Assembly: GCF_963422355.1 (NCBI RefSeq) | Contig: NC_085091.1 | Location: forward strand, 3,356,023 to 3,420,022 | Direction of reading: 5' to 3' | DNA: 64,000 nt | From: Corticium candelabrum | Lineage: Eukaryota; Porifera; Homoscleromorpha; Homosclerophorida; Plakinidae | Shown here: one piece after another, positions 1 through 37,387 of the stretch | How positions within the stretch are numbered: the stretch's first letter is position 1 | How the letters are laid out: every line of letters begins with the position of its first letter | The notes under the pieces: generated by a model | The model's database searches: none | Seen by the model: the letters and a program-made list of their open reading frames with translations, nothing else | Told to the model about the DNA's origin: nothing | Position numbers and translations under genes: made by a program

Positions 1-1
1 T

Positions 2-2891
2 ACACCCCGTCCGCTCCCGGGCGTCTTTATTAACGAAATAAGCGCAGACCAGCCCGGACTCGACGCTTACGAGTTTGTCGAGCTGTACGACAACGGAGCG
101 GCGTATACTCGACTCGACGGACTTCTCCTCGTGTTCTTTAACGGCAACGGAGACTCGTCTTACCTTACCGTCGATCTCAACGGCAAAACGACAAACAACC
201 GCGGCTATTTCGTTGTTGGTTCGCAAGCCGTTCTCGGCGACCTTACTGCTCCGTCGGCAGTGAGTATTCAAATCGACGGAGGAAAGTATGGGTTTATACA
301 GAACGGAGCGGATGCGGTGGCTCTCTATCGTGCACCGGCGTCCAAATTTCCTAACGGGACGTCGGTGACCAAGACGGGTCTAGTAGATGCCGTCGTTTAC
401 GGTACCAACGACAAAGACGACGATGGTCTGCTTGGGGTGCTCACCCCAGGAGGACATCAGATCAACATCAATTTATCACCCTTAACTAACAGGTCGATAA
501 GCCGTTGTAATTGCTGCAGTCGATCGGATCCATCTTCACACTCTATACGACCACCGACTCCGCTTGATAAAAATTTCTGTGGTGGTGTTCCCACATCGCG
601 AAAGCCGACGTCTATACCCCTTGTCACTGTCGACACAACGCGGCAGACCACTCGTCGTCGATCGACATCTCATATCAAAACGGCGACGCCATCCGGGAAG
701 AACCGAGATGCGATTCAAGGTTTTGTCATCAATGAGATAAATGTTGATCAGCCTGGTGACGATATGGCTGAGTTTGTTGAGCTGTATGACGGCGGGAGAG
801 GAGAGATATCAATGAATAGCGTCCTTCTTGTTTTCTTTAATGGAAACTTGGATGACAGAGCGTATAGAGTGATCGATCTTTCTGGTAGGACCACTTCCAG
901 TGAAGGCTACTTTGTTGTGGGAACACCATCCGTCATACCGCCTCCACATTTGGTCATCACTGACGCGACACCCAGCAACCCACTTCTTCAGAACGGACCG
1001 GACGCTGTGGCGTTATACAACTCGACTATACAAAGTTTCCGTCAACATGACAGACCAAAAATCGAAGGGCTGATTGATGTAGTCGTGTACGGTACCGGAG
1101 ACCCCGACGACCAGACCCTGTTGAACATCCTGGCACCGGGACAAAGTCAGGTGAACGAAAATTCGACTCATCACGTACACGACGAATCAATAAGCAGATG
1201 TTCATGCTGTCAGCCACGAAGTCTCACCGCCTTTGTCATAACTCATCCACCAACGCCGGGAAGCGTAAATGCGTGTAGAAAGCGTAATATTAGAGTGCAA
1301 CTAGACAGCGACGACTGTCGCAATTGGATGGCAACGGATACCACAGAGGTTCTAACCTATGTAGCAGAGTTTGTGAAGAAAATGTGCAACTGTTCCTTTG
1401 CTGTTGGACGAAACTTGTTCGCTGATGGAAGCGCGGCATGTGAAGTTGAGCGTCTGGTCGTTAACGCTCTTATTGTGGAAAACGAAGACGAGCTATTGGA
1501 CAGAGACATAAAATTGTTTGAAGATTTTCTAAAAGCTACTCAAACTATTTCTATCGGGAAGAGTCAGTATCGTGTTAGTAGCCACTGCTGCTCCTCAGCC
1601 ACGCCAACGGCTGCCAACACGGAAACGATCAAAGACAAGGCCAGTTCAGGTATGAAGCTTGTGTCTAAAATTCTCTTAGTCACATAGCAATGCAGTTTGA
1701 CATATATACACTTCACACATTGAACTCGATTTAATAAACAGACAGACGGAGAGTGAAAATGGATACGACAACGGAGATTACAGCACTTTTTGCAAAATAT
1801 CAAATACTTTCCATTTTCCAACTATTCAGTCATTGCACACTAGCACGCATTAACAATTAAAAATAGCTCCCAAAGTCAATATCAATTTTCTAGTAGATCT
1901 CTGGATCAAGCCAGACCACTATTGTTTTCGTCAGAGGCCAATTATATTTTTCTTGAGTTTACAAAACAGTGTTCTGGTTTTGAAGCCTCTGGCCCAGTCA
2001 AGTTCATTATTTGACAAACACTGCTTGAACTCGGATGCCAGCAAAGACATTAAGCTTAGAAGTATATTAAGGAGATCAAATCAAGTGACCGCACAGTTCA
2101 TGTTTAATGCAACCTAATGCCACCTAATCAAGTACACTGTCAGTTGCAAACACCATCTCTCAGAAAACTAAACTCGCTCTAGCCTATTCAAAAACTTATA
2201 GACATCAGAAATGAGACTGCAGACAAACAAGAGCAAGACGATTTAGACGAGATTTATAGTCTAATATGGCTTGTATTGCTGCTGCTAACAAACAAGCTCA
2301 AGGTAATTGATTATAGAATCAACAGAAACCAATACCATGCAGACTCTTGTCTGTGCCTAAATTGCACTGAATCGCCTCTATAGCAAATTTGAATTTCGAG
2401 CCCGCACAAAGCACAACCAAAAAGTGAACTCATGTAACTTTCGTTGTGCATGCTTTCTGTCTGTGAAATTGAAGCACTTTTCTAGCATGGCTACAGTGCA
2501 TGCACTACTAGCTTGTACTAACACTTGATTTATATCTTATATTCTAGGACTCACTCTGCCTATAATAATTTCCGTTGCATGCGGGAGTGTGGCTGCTATT
2601 CTTCTCATTTCATTCATCATCTTCATGTGGTAAACCCCAACTCTGCAAAAAAATTAGTTTGCGTTCTGTATATGTCTACCTCTTCGCAGCTTTCGGCAGA
2701 AAAGAATGTCGCCCATCAGCGGAATCAGAACAGGCGGCAGCGTAGAACTGGCCGACTCAGACATGGAGGGAAAGTTCAAGCGCAGCAGCTTGGTGTTTGA
2801 GAATCCGTACTACGCAGAGTCTGCAGCTCTGCAGTACGAGGGCCGCGTGAAAACACAAGAATTCGTAACCAGGCAAGACAGTTTTTCCTAG
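2..2891 (+). CDS. Type I membrane protein with two lamin-tail-like (LTD) domains, 5' partial
   Basis: Three exons join in frame: 2-1649, 2548-2629 and 2690-2891 (643 visible residues; the 5' end lies outside the window, and the frame is open from base 2). Two related beta-rich repeats (about residues 7-185 and 238-425) share the signatures FINEI..DQPG, EFVELYD and GYFVVG, which I read as lamin tail domains. Each is followed by a cysteine cluster of the form ISRCxCC with a downstream PTP motif and Cys. A Cys-containing juxtamembrane region follows. Exon 2 encodes a hydrophobic helix (IIISVACGSVAAILL), exon 3 a basic stop-transfer (FRQKR) and a tail of about 60 residues with FENPYY, an NPxY-type sorting or PTB-binding motif. 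The donor at 1650 (CAG/GTATGA) and acceptor at 2547 restore the reading frame exactly. Domain identity is by eye; the ligand is unknown. It is convergent with the large minus-strand gene. Confidence 0.8.
1733..1738 (+). other. Possible intronic poly(A) signal AATAAA in the LTD gene
   Basis: If the donor at 1650 is not used, the frame continues for 12 more codons to a stop at 1685-1687, and AATAAA follows 46 bases later, before the exon that encodes the membrane helix. That could yield a secreted form. The hexamer is seen; its use is inference. Confidence 0.35.
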
Positions 2892-4576
2892 CTTTGAAAT
2901 GTCAGTTTTATAATTCGTAGCTTTCAAGTTGCTAAATAACTCAATGCCGTGCTATACATACATTTTACTCCTCCAATACAGACGTTTTATACACAGCAGT
3001 TTTCAATGATTCAGATTGTAATGACCACGATTCTAGACCGTTTGGTGTAGCTGGATGTCAGCACGAGGTCAATCATACAAGTGAAGTTCCACATGCGCAT
3101 AGATCGGTATCATGTAGGCCTGGCTCAGTACTGTACCATTTCAGGGCAGCAGGTGGTCTTCCAATGCAGAGCCACATGTGGGTGTGGCATTAAAAAGCAT
3201 TTAGTGCCTCAAGCCAGCATGAAATTCAGAATGCAGATTCCTTGATATTGAATTCCGCAGACTCCATTTCAGAGTTCAACACGCATAGCACCACATAGGC
3301 GTACAAAATCCATTGTGCCTCAGCACCCCAGACTCTTGCTGGCACTCGGTTCTCCGGCTGCCCCAAGGCTGGTATCAGTCTGGTAAAGCAAGGACAACAG
3401 CGAAAATGGTACACTGTACAAAGAATTAAAGTCTTGGAGCCTTATGGAGCCAAGGACATATCTCCATAGCCAAGTATGGCTTTGTTGCTATAGTAACAAC
3501 CGCCCTGCCATTTTGGAGTAGTATTTGACCACGCCCCAGCTACCATCAAATTACAATTTGGCTCTACTGTCTGTTCCCATCAGTGTAAACTTTGAAAATC
3601 TTCAATATCTCCGTTGTTTCTTGGACTTTTCACGATGCTCTCGGTATCGTTAGAAACCACTAGGTCTGGCATTTCTGTTTACCAAATTATCTAAGCCCAG
3701 CCTACAAAGGAAACGGAAGGATAATACTTTTGCATATCAAAGACAAATGGATGGAGCAATGGTTATTATTTAATTATCTTGTAAGACCAACGAATCAGCA
3801 ACTGGAACCATCTACAATAATATAAATGATGTAACATGGTCCAACTGAAGTCGCTCTTAGTGCTGTAATGAGCACACCTGGTGTGACCTCTACTTCATTA
3901 CTCACTTCCAAGTTCACACTTACGGGGGGGGAGAGGAATAGACAGTAGTCTCTCTGCATGAGCAAATGCAATGCTCCTGCAGATGAAGCGTAACCAGAAT
4001 TTTACACAGGCCAACTTGATATTAAAATTATATATTTTATATATATAATAATTAATTATTTTATTAATAATGTATATATTATTAATTATATGCGCGCTCT
4101 CTATAAAAAATACATATCAATTAATTACCAGTAGCCATTGCCTTCTGTAGGTGGAACACACTCTCTAAATCAATTTGTACCCAGAATCACAGGTCAGAGT
4201 AATTACACGGTTTATTACCAATTAATGGCGGCATGGCACCATACCCGTATAACTAGAGCAGCAAATACATAAATTAGTGATAGAAGAAAGTCGCCAGTGC
4301 TTGAACAACGCTCACTACATAGCCGGCTTTACGAAACGATCACGACTTTTGTGACTATAGACGGCTTTGGATCTTTGTCGTCTCTATCCCGATAAAGCAA
4401 TAATTCCAGTATGCTTGAGGAACCGAGGCTATCCTAAAACTAATGGCTCTCTACTAAATCCGCTATGTTTTGACGCACTAATCATTTATTCCAGTATGGT
4501 TGTTATTTGTCACTATACTATTACAAACACAAAATACCTACTTTCTAGTGCCAGGTCAATGTATACGTAATGCCTA

Positions 4577-4739
4577 CAGGGCCAGATCCAGAGGGGGTTC
4601 ACGGGGTTAAAAACCCCTCTTTTCCAATAGGCGTGGTTCTAATATTTATATAATTTTAATAGAAAAGAGAAAATTAATAATGCTATAAACAACTGGTAAC
4701 GATGAACCCTCTTTCAAAAATTCCTGGATCCGGCCCTGG
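4577..4739. mobile_element. Small foldback element (MITE-like)
   Basis: The left end reads cagggccagatcca and the right end tggatccggccctg, which are inverted relatives. The element is about 163 bp and AT-rich inside, and the pentamer gccta lies directly outside both ends as a possible target duplication. It has no coding capacity. The terminal CAGGG resembles hAT-type ends, but the family is not proven. Confidence 0.6.
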
Positions 4740-5199
4740 CCTACCAATAGTAGTTGCGTCACGTACTGACTACGGCACACTACAGTCTACCTAAAACATT
4801 GTACCACGTACTTGCAATTACGTTGAAACTAGGTACTTGCAACTAAGTTGAAACTAACATCGCATATTGGGCATGCAGAAAAAACCGAAAAGAAAAGTTT
4901 CACACTGTAAGAAAAAGGTAGCGTCAAAAGTCTGCAACGATTAGACACTGTATACACTCAAGGTTGGACTAGAGATGCGTCTATACTGTTATTCCTAGAG
5001 AATCACTGCCCTAATTGAATGATAATTTCTAACGTTATCAGTCAATTAATTAATTAAGTCATAGTGTCTGAGGAGCAGCGCCAATCCAGTCAAACGTTCT
5101 TGGCCTATTGTGCTTCGAAGTCTTTAGTCGTTACGACGCCGACGCGCGCAAGCGCTAGGGTTACAGTAACACCGCAATGACTCGACGACTCATCACTAG

Positions 5200-5358
5200 C
5201 CTCGAATCCCAGACGTTTCTACAAGCGCCTACATTGGTGGGCGGGGAAAGGCAATAGTGGGCGGAAAGGCCTACAAAGCAGAGTAGGCGAGGAAAGGACA
5301 AAAGTGGGCAGGAAGAAAGAAACTTGTAGACGCCTGTAGAAACGTCTGGGATCCGAGG
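5200..5358. repeat. Inverted repeat, about 34-bp arms
   Basis: The arm at 5200-5233 (cctcgaatcccagacgtttc...) and the reverse complement of the arm at 5325-5358 differ at about three positions. The spacer is rich in gtgggcgg-like repeats. It looks like a foldback or MITE and lies in the intergenic region between the two convergent genes. Confidence 0.7.
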
Positions 5359-6066
5359 ATACTCAATGCCTAACCGAATGTGGGCGGGTGGATGTGGGCG
5401 GGCGGATGTGGGCGGTATTATACTCCACGTAGGTCTTTTATGTTAAAGTAAACGGTTAGCAAGAAAACACTTACAGTTTAAATATAACTGGTGTAGAACT
5501 AGAGAGCAAGAGAAAAACTTGATAGCAGCCGATCGCGAGGATTTAGCACTTTAGCCATTAGTACTGCATGCGCTCAAACAACACGTCGTTACCAGTCATG
5601 TGCAGACTGGTAGTAGGAATTGTCGAATTGAGACCAAACATGAAAGGTACCTATTCAATGCCGTTTCCAAGTGATTCCTTTAGGTAAAGACAGATGAGAC
5701 TCAGAGTCATCTGGGGTGATTTTCGGATCACAAGGAGACACGCCCGAGCTGGTTCCATGCCAGCGCTGTACAACGCGTGCGTACAAGAACACGCATGACC
5801 GTCAATAGTCTAGTGTGCATGCGGTATACACACCATAAACTCGATTGAATTTAATGTACGGTATACTTATTTAATTAATAAACCAAATTGGCTTCCAAAA
5901 TGGCCAACACGGCTTATCATTTGTGCAGTCAGGAAATGACTTCACATATCAGTTCTCCTTTCTATGCCTACACGAACATGAAAAATCAAAAAGCACTTGC
6001 TGTAAGTCAATATTGTGCCAAAATTGCTAATTTCTACTCATTCTTGTACGTGAACACCTTAATTAA

Positions 6067-6072
6067 TTTATT
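6067..6072 (-). terminator. Poly(A) signal of the perlecan-like gene
   Basis: On the minus strand AATAAA begins 20 bases after the stop codon at 6094-6092. This fits the inferred 3' end of the 36-exon gene and supports the stop as real. Confidence 0.6.
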
Positions 6073-6091
6073 TCGCAATATAGGCTCCTCG

Positions 6092-32673
<26,582 letters not shown>

Positions 32674-34794
32674 GTCAACAAGCTCAACACAGTTAGCACC
32701 AACACTCCTTCTCTTTGCTTGCAATCCCAAACGACAAAACGTGCAGAGACAGCGATCGACACGACCACAAGACGAAGAACCCACGAGATTCGACCGCTAG
32801 GGGCGGACGATTGGCTAAGAAATATGAGGAATGAGCTCATTAGAATAAGACCGGGCATTGGCTGGTGTCAAATGACAAAACGAGACCGCCCCTTGTACGT
32901 CCCTCCATATACCGTCATGTGAGAATAGGCCGCGACAGAATTCATAGTGCTTAGCATTAGGAGATAGGAACCATAACAAGATACCTGAATCTCAATTGCA
33001 TTAGTTAGAATTTGTGTTCAAAAATCGAAAATATTTATACAAAATCGGATATTCTAGATAATCACTTAAAACGTTAACTATCTCGATTTTTCCCTACATA
33101 CAAATAGGAGTCCAGAGTCTAGTGTTTAGACCGTCCAGATCCGACAGGGAGATACGTTTGACCTATCCACTCTACTGCGCCCGCCTACACGCGGACCTCC
33201 TCTGCCCAGCAAACGGGTGTGGATCTCCTCAGCCGCCAACCGGCTGATACCGGTTGTAAACACGAGGAACGCTGAGAACGAGAACAAGACGAATTGCTGC
33301 TGGACTGTAAGTCACGCCCATCGGATGTACACTTGCAAGCTTGTCGTGATCACACTTCAGACTACACTGTGTACACGTCTGATCTCGTCATACGTTTATT
33401 TCATTATTCAAAGAGGAATTAAGAGTGAGGAGTAGAATGTCTTTCCACAAGAATCAGAGTCTCTCCTCCCGTAAATTGTCCACTTCTCGTTGCAAAGCCT
33501 CAAAAGGTTATCTGTAGATATTATTAGAGATGTGCTAGCACGACATATCCATATATTCCAGTTACAGACCTACACACATGCACTTACAGTCACTGCATGC
33601 TAGCTATGCAAGCAGAAAAAATACAACTCTGACAGTGGTAGCATACAGGCAACCAGAGAACCAAACAAAAACCAGCAAACAAGAAAACAAGCTGTTCAAC
33701 CGTCTTTTTCTGACAGTCTTCTGTGTCATTTGGTGCATATTTGTGCTCAAACTGTCTGTTACAAAGGTACCCTAAAGTTTCTGGATCATGTCTAATCCCA
33801 CTGCCAAATAAGTCAACAATCAAAGTCAAGATACATACCAATCTTCAAACAACTCAATTCACACTAACACTCTGTTGAAACACAAAATTACGTACCACTC
33901 AATGTGTCATTCCTGCTGATCAAACCGTCCTTATTTCAAGACAGTACTGAGTACATATGGCTATGGTTGCACTTTATGTCAATTGTCTGACCAGATTGTC
34001 AACTATCTAGACACTAATTAACTAAGCATGATACTCACCAACCAACACATTGGCAATACCTCATAGAAGGTTCTTGCCAATCAAGAAGTTGACATTATCA
34101 GTACAGGTAAATGCCACTGTCACCCCAGCTTGAAATAAATAAACAAGCTGTGCAACTGCTGGCAAGAGTTGATATAACTGAACATGGGAACATAATCCCT
34201 TTGGTTCAGCCAATTCCCTGTTGTTTTGATCAGACAAACAAACAAACAGAGGAAGACCCACAAGAGCTAACAAGTTAACCAGCATATGGCCTCAACATTC
34301 TCTCACAAACAAGTTACAGAGTGTACTGCTGGATATCTTAGAAACAAACAAAACAGAGAGCATCAGTATTGCTCATTCCAATGTGTATACTGTACATGGC
34401 CCTAACACAAAACTGCAGCCCAAGGCAAATTAAACAAAAGCTATATTCAACACAGTTTCTGACACAAAAAGCCATTCGAAAATTTGAGGCAAAATGCAAT
34501 GCAATGCCACACAAGAAAATTAAGACAGACAGACAAACAAACAGACACACAAAGATTGTCTTGTTGGACAAAGAAACAATGTACAGAAACCGGCAGACAA
34601 GACAAGCACCCAAACAAAATTTGTAAAGCATCAACCCACAACTATGATTACCTCTAATACCTTCTCCTGACTCTAAAAATGACAGTGATTTGACATGCCC
34701 ACATTAGAGGCAGATGACATATATTACCGTATTTTCCCTATTACATAATTTCTCATTTCAAACTCTTAACTGTATGATTCAAACCATACCTCTC

Positions 34795-34967
34795 AAGCCT
34801 GGTTCACAATATGACACCAACGCTAAGTTGAGCGTCAAACTTCAAATAAACCGCCTCGACGTCGGCGGCATCCTTTGATGTTGACGCCGACGTCAACGCT
34901 GGAATAGGATTCATTTCTATTGTCGACGTCGACGTCAACGTCGGCGTCAATATTGTGAACCAGGCTT
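34795..34967. mobile_element. MITE inserted in the coiled-coil pseudogene
   Basis: Terminal inverted repeats aagcctggttcacaatat / atattgtgaaccaggctt are perfect, and the body is rich in gacgtc / gacgcc repeats. The homologous position in the intact copy (near 62963) lacks it, so it inserted after the duplication. Confidence 0.8.
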
Positions 34968-36521
34968 CAGAGTCATGCCTCTAGCCTCTCCTCTTGCTGA
35001 CTCAATCACTTGAATTCATTCCTGGTCCAACTACAAAACTGTTCATGTCAACCAGCTGAAGTCCAGACTGTAATCCATTAGGAAAGTGTTTAGTTGAAGA
35101 TTTGTCACTCCTTAATTGCCAGTTGGGAGCTAGAAACACTCTTCTTCCACAACAAACTTGATGAGAAATTTAACTTCATCCAGACATGAAGATCAAGTAG
35201 AAGAACAAAATTGTTCCAGTAGCTGTGCAGTGACTGTTTAACACGAATCAGCAAGTAGTGCATGCCATCTGAAAACACATCATATTATGATAAACAACAG
35301 CATTAAACCAAATCAAACAACAAAAACTAGAAAAATCCCACCACCTACAAGTGTTCAACAATTTTGGTACAAATTAGAAATCACAGTAATACTACACTAC
35401 GACTTTCTTATTAATTAGAAAGACATTGTGCAAAATGTGACCAGTTAGCTACTTGTTTTCATCATTAGACACCACGTGAATTCTAGCTTCACTGCACGGG
35501 CTGTTGTTTTAATTGAAAACCGAGCTCTACCACTCACCTCTACCACAGTCTGTTGCAACTGAGAAGTCCAACATCACACAAACAAGCAAATTAAAAGTTC
35601 AGATTCTAATTACTTTCTCATTGAATTGACACCCTCATTTGCTTAACTATATGCTACTGGATGTTAGCCTTGCAGTTACATGCATTTTCAGTCACTTTCC
35701 ATACATATCATCTTTAAACTATGCAACTAGTATGTACATCAGATCACCTGCTAATGGCTGCTCATATCAATGCAGTTGTTTTCTTAAATTAAGATACATT
35801 AGAGTGTCATTTCTGATGAATCTATGTAAATACCAAATGCACTGTTACTGTCTTAAGTTTGATCTCGAATTGGAATAATATTTCAGTTAGAAGAGAGATA
35901 GTGTGATGCCCATACTACTACTGACCAAACGCATCTCTATTCACAGAACAAAAGTAAAGAAAACCAACAAAAATCACAACTACCGTGTACTGACAGTGAC
36001 TTTCCAGGTTATTTTGACAAGACATTCTCGAATGTTTGAGTAGACTTGTTATTTGAGTGGTGTCACAAAGTGGTTTTAGGTTAATCAATTCTGTGAGAGA
36101 CTGCACCAATGTCCAAACATAATCTATTAAAAATAATAATAATAATAATACACACATGCGTAAACCCAGCATAATTCACTAAGACAACCTGCATACACAA
36201 CAACCAGAACTCCTACCATCTTATTTTGCCTTACATGTTTTGCTCTAAGGCCAAACCAACTACATTTTTTGATGTTCGGATATTTGGACATGAAACCTGG
36301 ACCGACTAATCAAAATAAAACTAAAAAGTAATAATCATATGACATTTTGAGCATGTGCAGTTTCATTGCAATGCATTCATTAATGTTACAAAATACTTAA
36401 ACAGAAAACAAAAGACACTAAAGCAAAAGACACGGATACCAAGCAAAACACGGTAACAGTTGCTGGACCACATGCACTAGTACTGTTAACACTTGCAGAA
36501 TCATTGATATTTAGTCATACA

Positions 36522-36523
<2 letters not shown>

Positions 36524-36594
<71 letters not shown>
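36524..36594. repeat. (TA)n microsatellite
   Basis: A pure TA run of about 70 bp. Confidence 0.98.
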
Positions 36595-36595
<1 letters not shown>

Positions 36596-37387
36596 TACCA
36601 AGTCATTTTACAGCAAGCATGATATCATTGCGCATCCGCAAATCAAAATCTATTTGGTTAAGCTCAAAAGTGGACCAGCAAATCCGAGCATCAAGAAACT
36701 TTAGAAACATTTTCATCTACACTCTCCTGCCCAGGATGAGAATAAAGAATTTTGTATAACTTATTATTAAGCATGCTACAATACACTAATCAACAACAAA
36801 CAGCAACAGCTACAGCTGACAAAATTAAATCTTATGGCATGTGGCCACTTCTCTGTTGTCTCATAACGAGATCACGACTCTAAGTTGCAGCAACAAAAAA
36901 CCTCCAACTGTGACCAAGTATGCCTGCGCCTATTGAGTGCTCACACTGTAAGATTGCATGTATAAAAGATAAATTAAGTGCTAATCAACAAAGTCAAAGA
37001 AAACCTTATAGTGTTTACTAGAATTTACTAAGATATACCAATAAGAATGCACCCTCTCGCAACAGCTTGAAGGTGATACTTTAATTAAATCAATAAACCT
37101 TTCCTCCATCCCCGTTTTCCCATTCAAAATAGCCAACGTAGTTTTAGTTCTCTCATTATTTCTCTCACTGCATGTTCTGGGATGCCGTGTCCTAGCTTGA
37201 GGTAATTCCATCATCATCACGACTTCAGCACTAGCCATCGCGCTTCATCAGTAATCTCTCGAAAATTGGGACGTTCTGTATCCTTGCTCAATCCTGTAGC
37301 TACAACCCCAGCACTACACAGCAAAGCCGAGTTACGACCAACGACCGATTAGACTGACAACCGGACGTACAACTCGCACTACACAAA

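Larger units (their letters stand above)
2892..6066. other. Intergenic region between convergent genes
   Basis: I see no convincing coding exon here. The stretch holds AT-rich DNA (about 4020-4110), one short foldback element (4577-4739), a larger inverted repeat (5200-5358) and short G-rich repeats of the form gtgggcgg around 5235-5415. Open frames are short and lack splice or domain support. Confidence 0.6.
33110..37238 (-). pseudogene. Decayed copy of the coiled-coil gene
   Basis: Segments match the gene at 61048-63251 in order: the 3' exon near 33120-33350, the coil exon near 33435-33495 and the Ser-rich exon near 35090-35280. The coil reads EALQREV then REERL and hits a stop where the intact gene has Arg; the Ser-rich exon ends in TGA after KKSVSSSQL. 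Two better-preserved upstream exons may belong to it: one starting MASAEVVMMMELPQ (37238 down to about 37074) and 36123-35984 (DYVWTLVQSLTELINL). A MITE sits inside at 34795-34967. Elsewhere this stretch is featureless intron. Confidence 0.65.

Noticed and set aside
32674-32784. Upstream ATG giving an N-terminal extension (MGSSSC)
   Set aside because: It would place the hydrophobic signal about 38 residues inside, and the duplicate gene starts at the downstream position.
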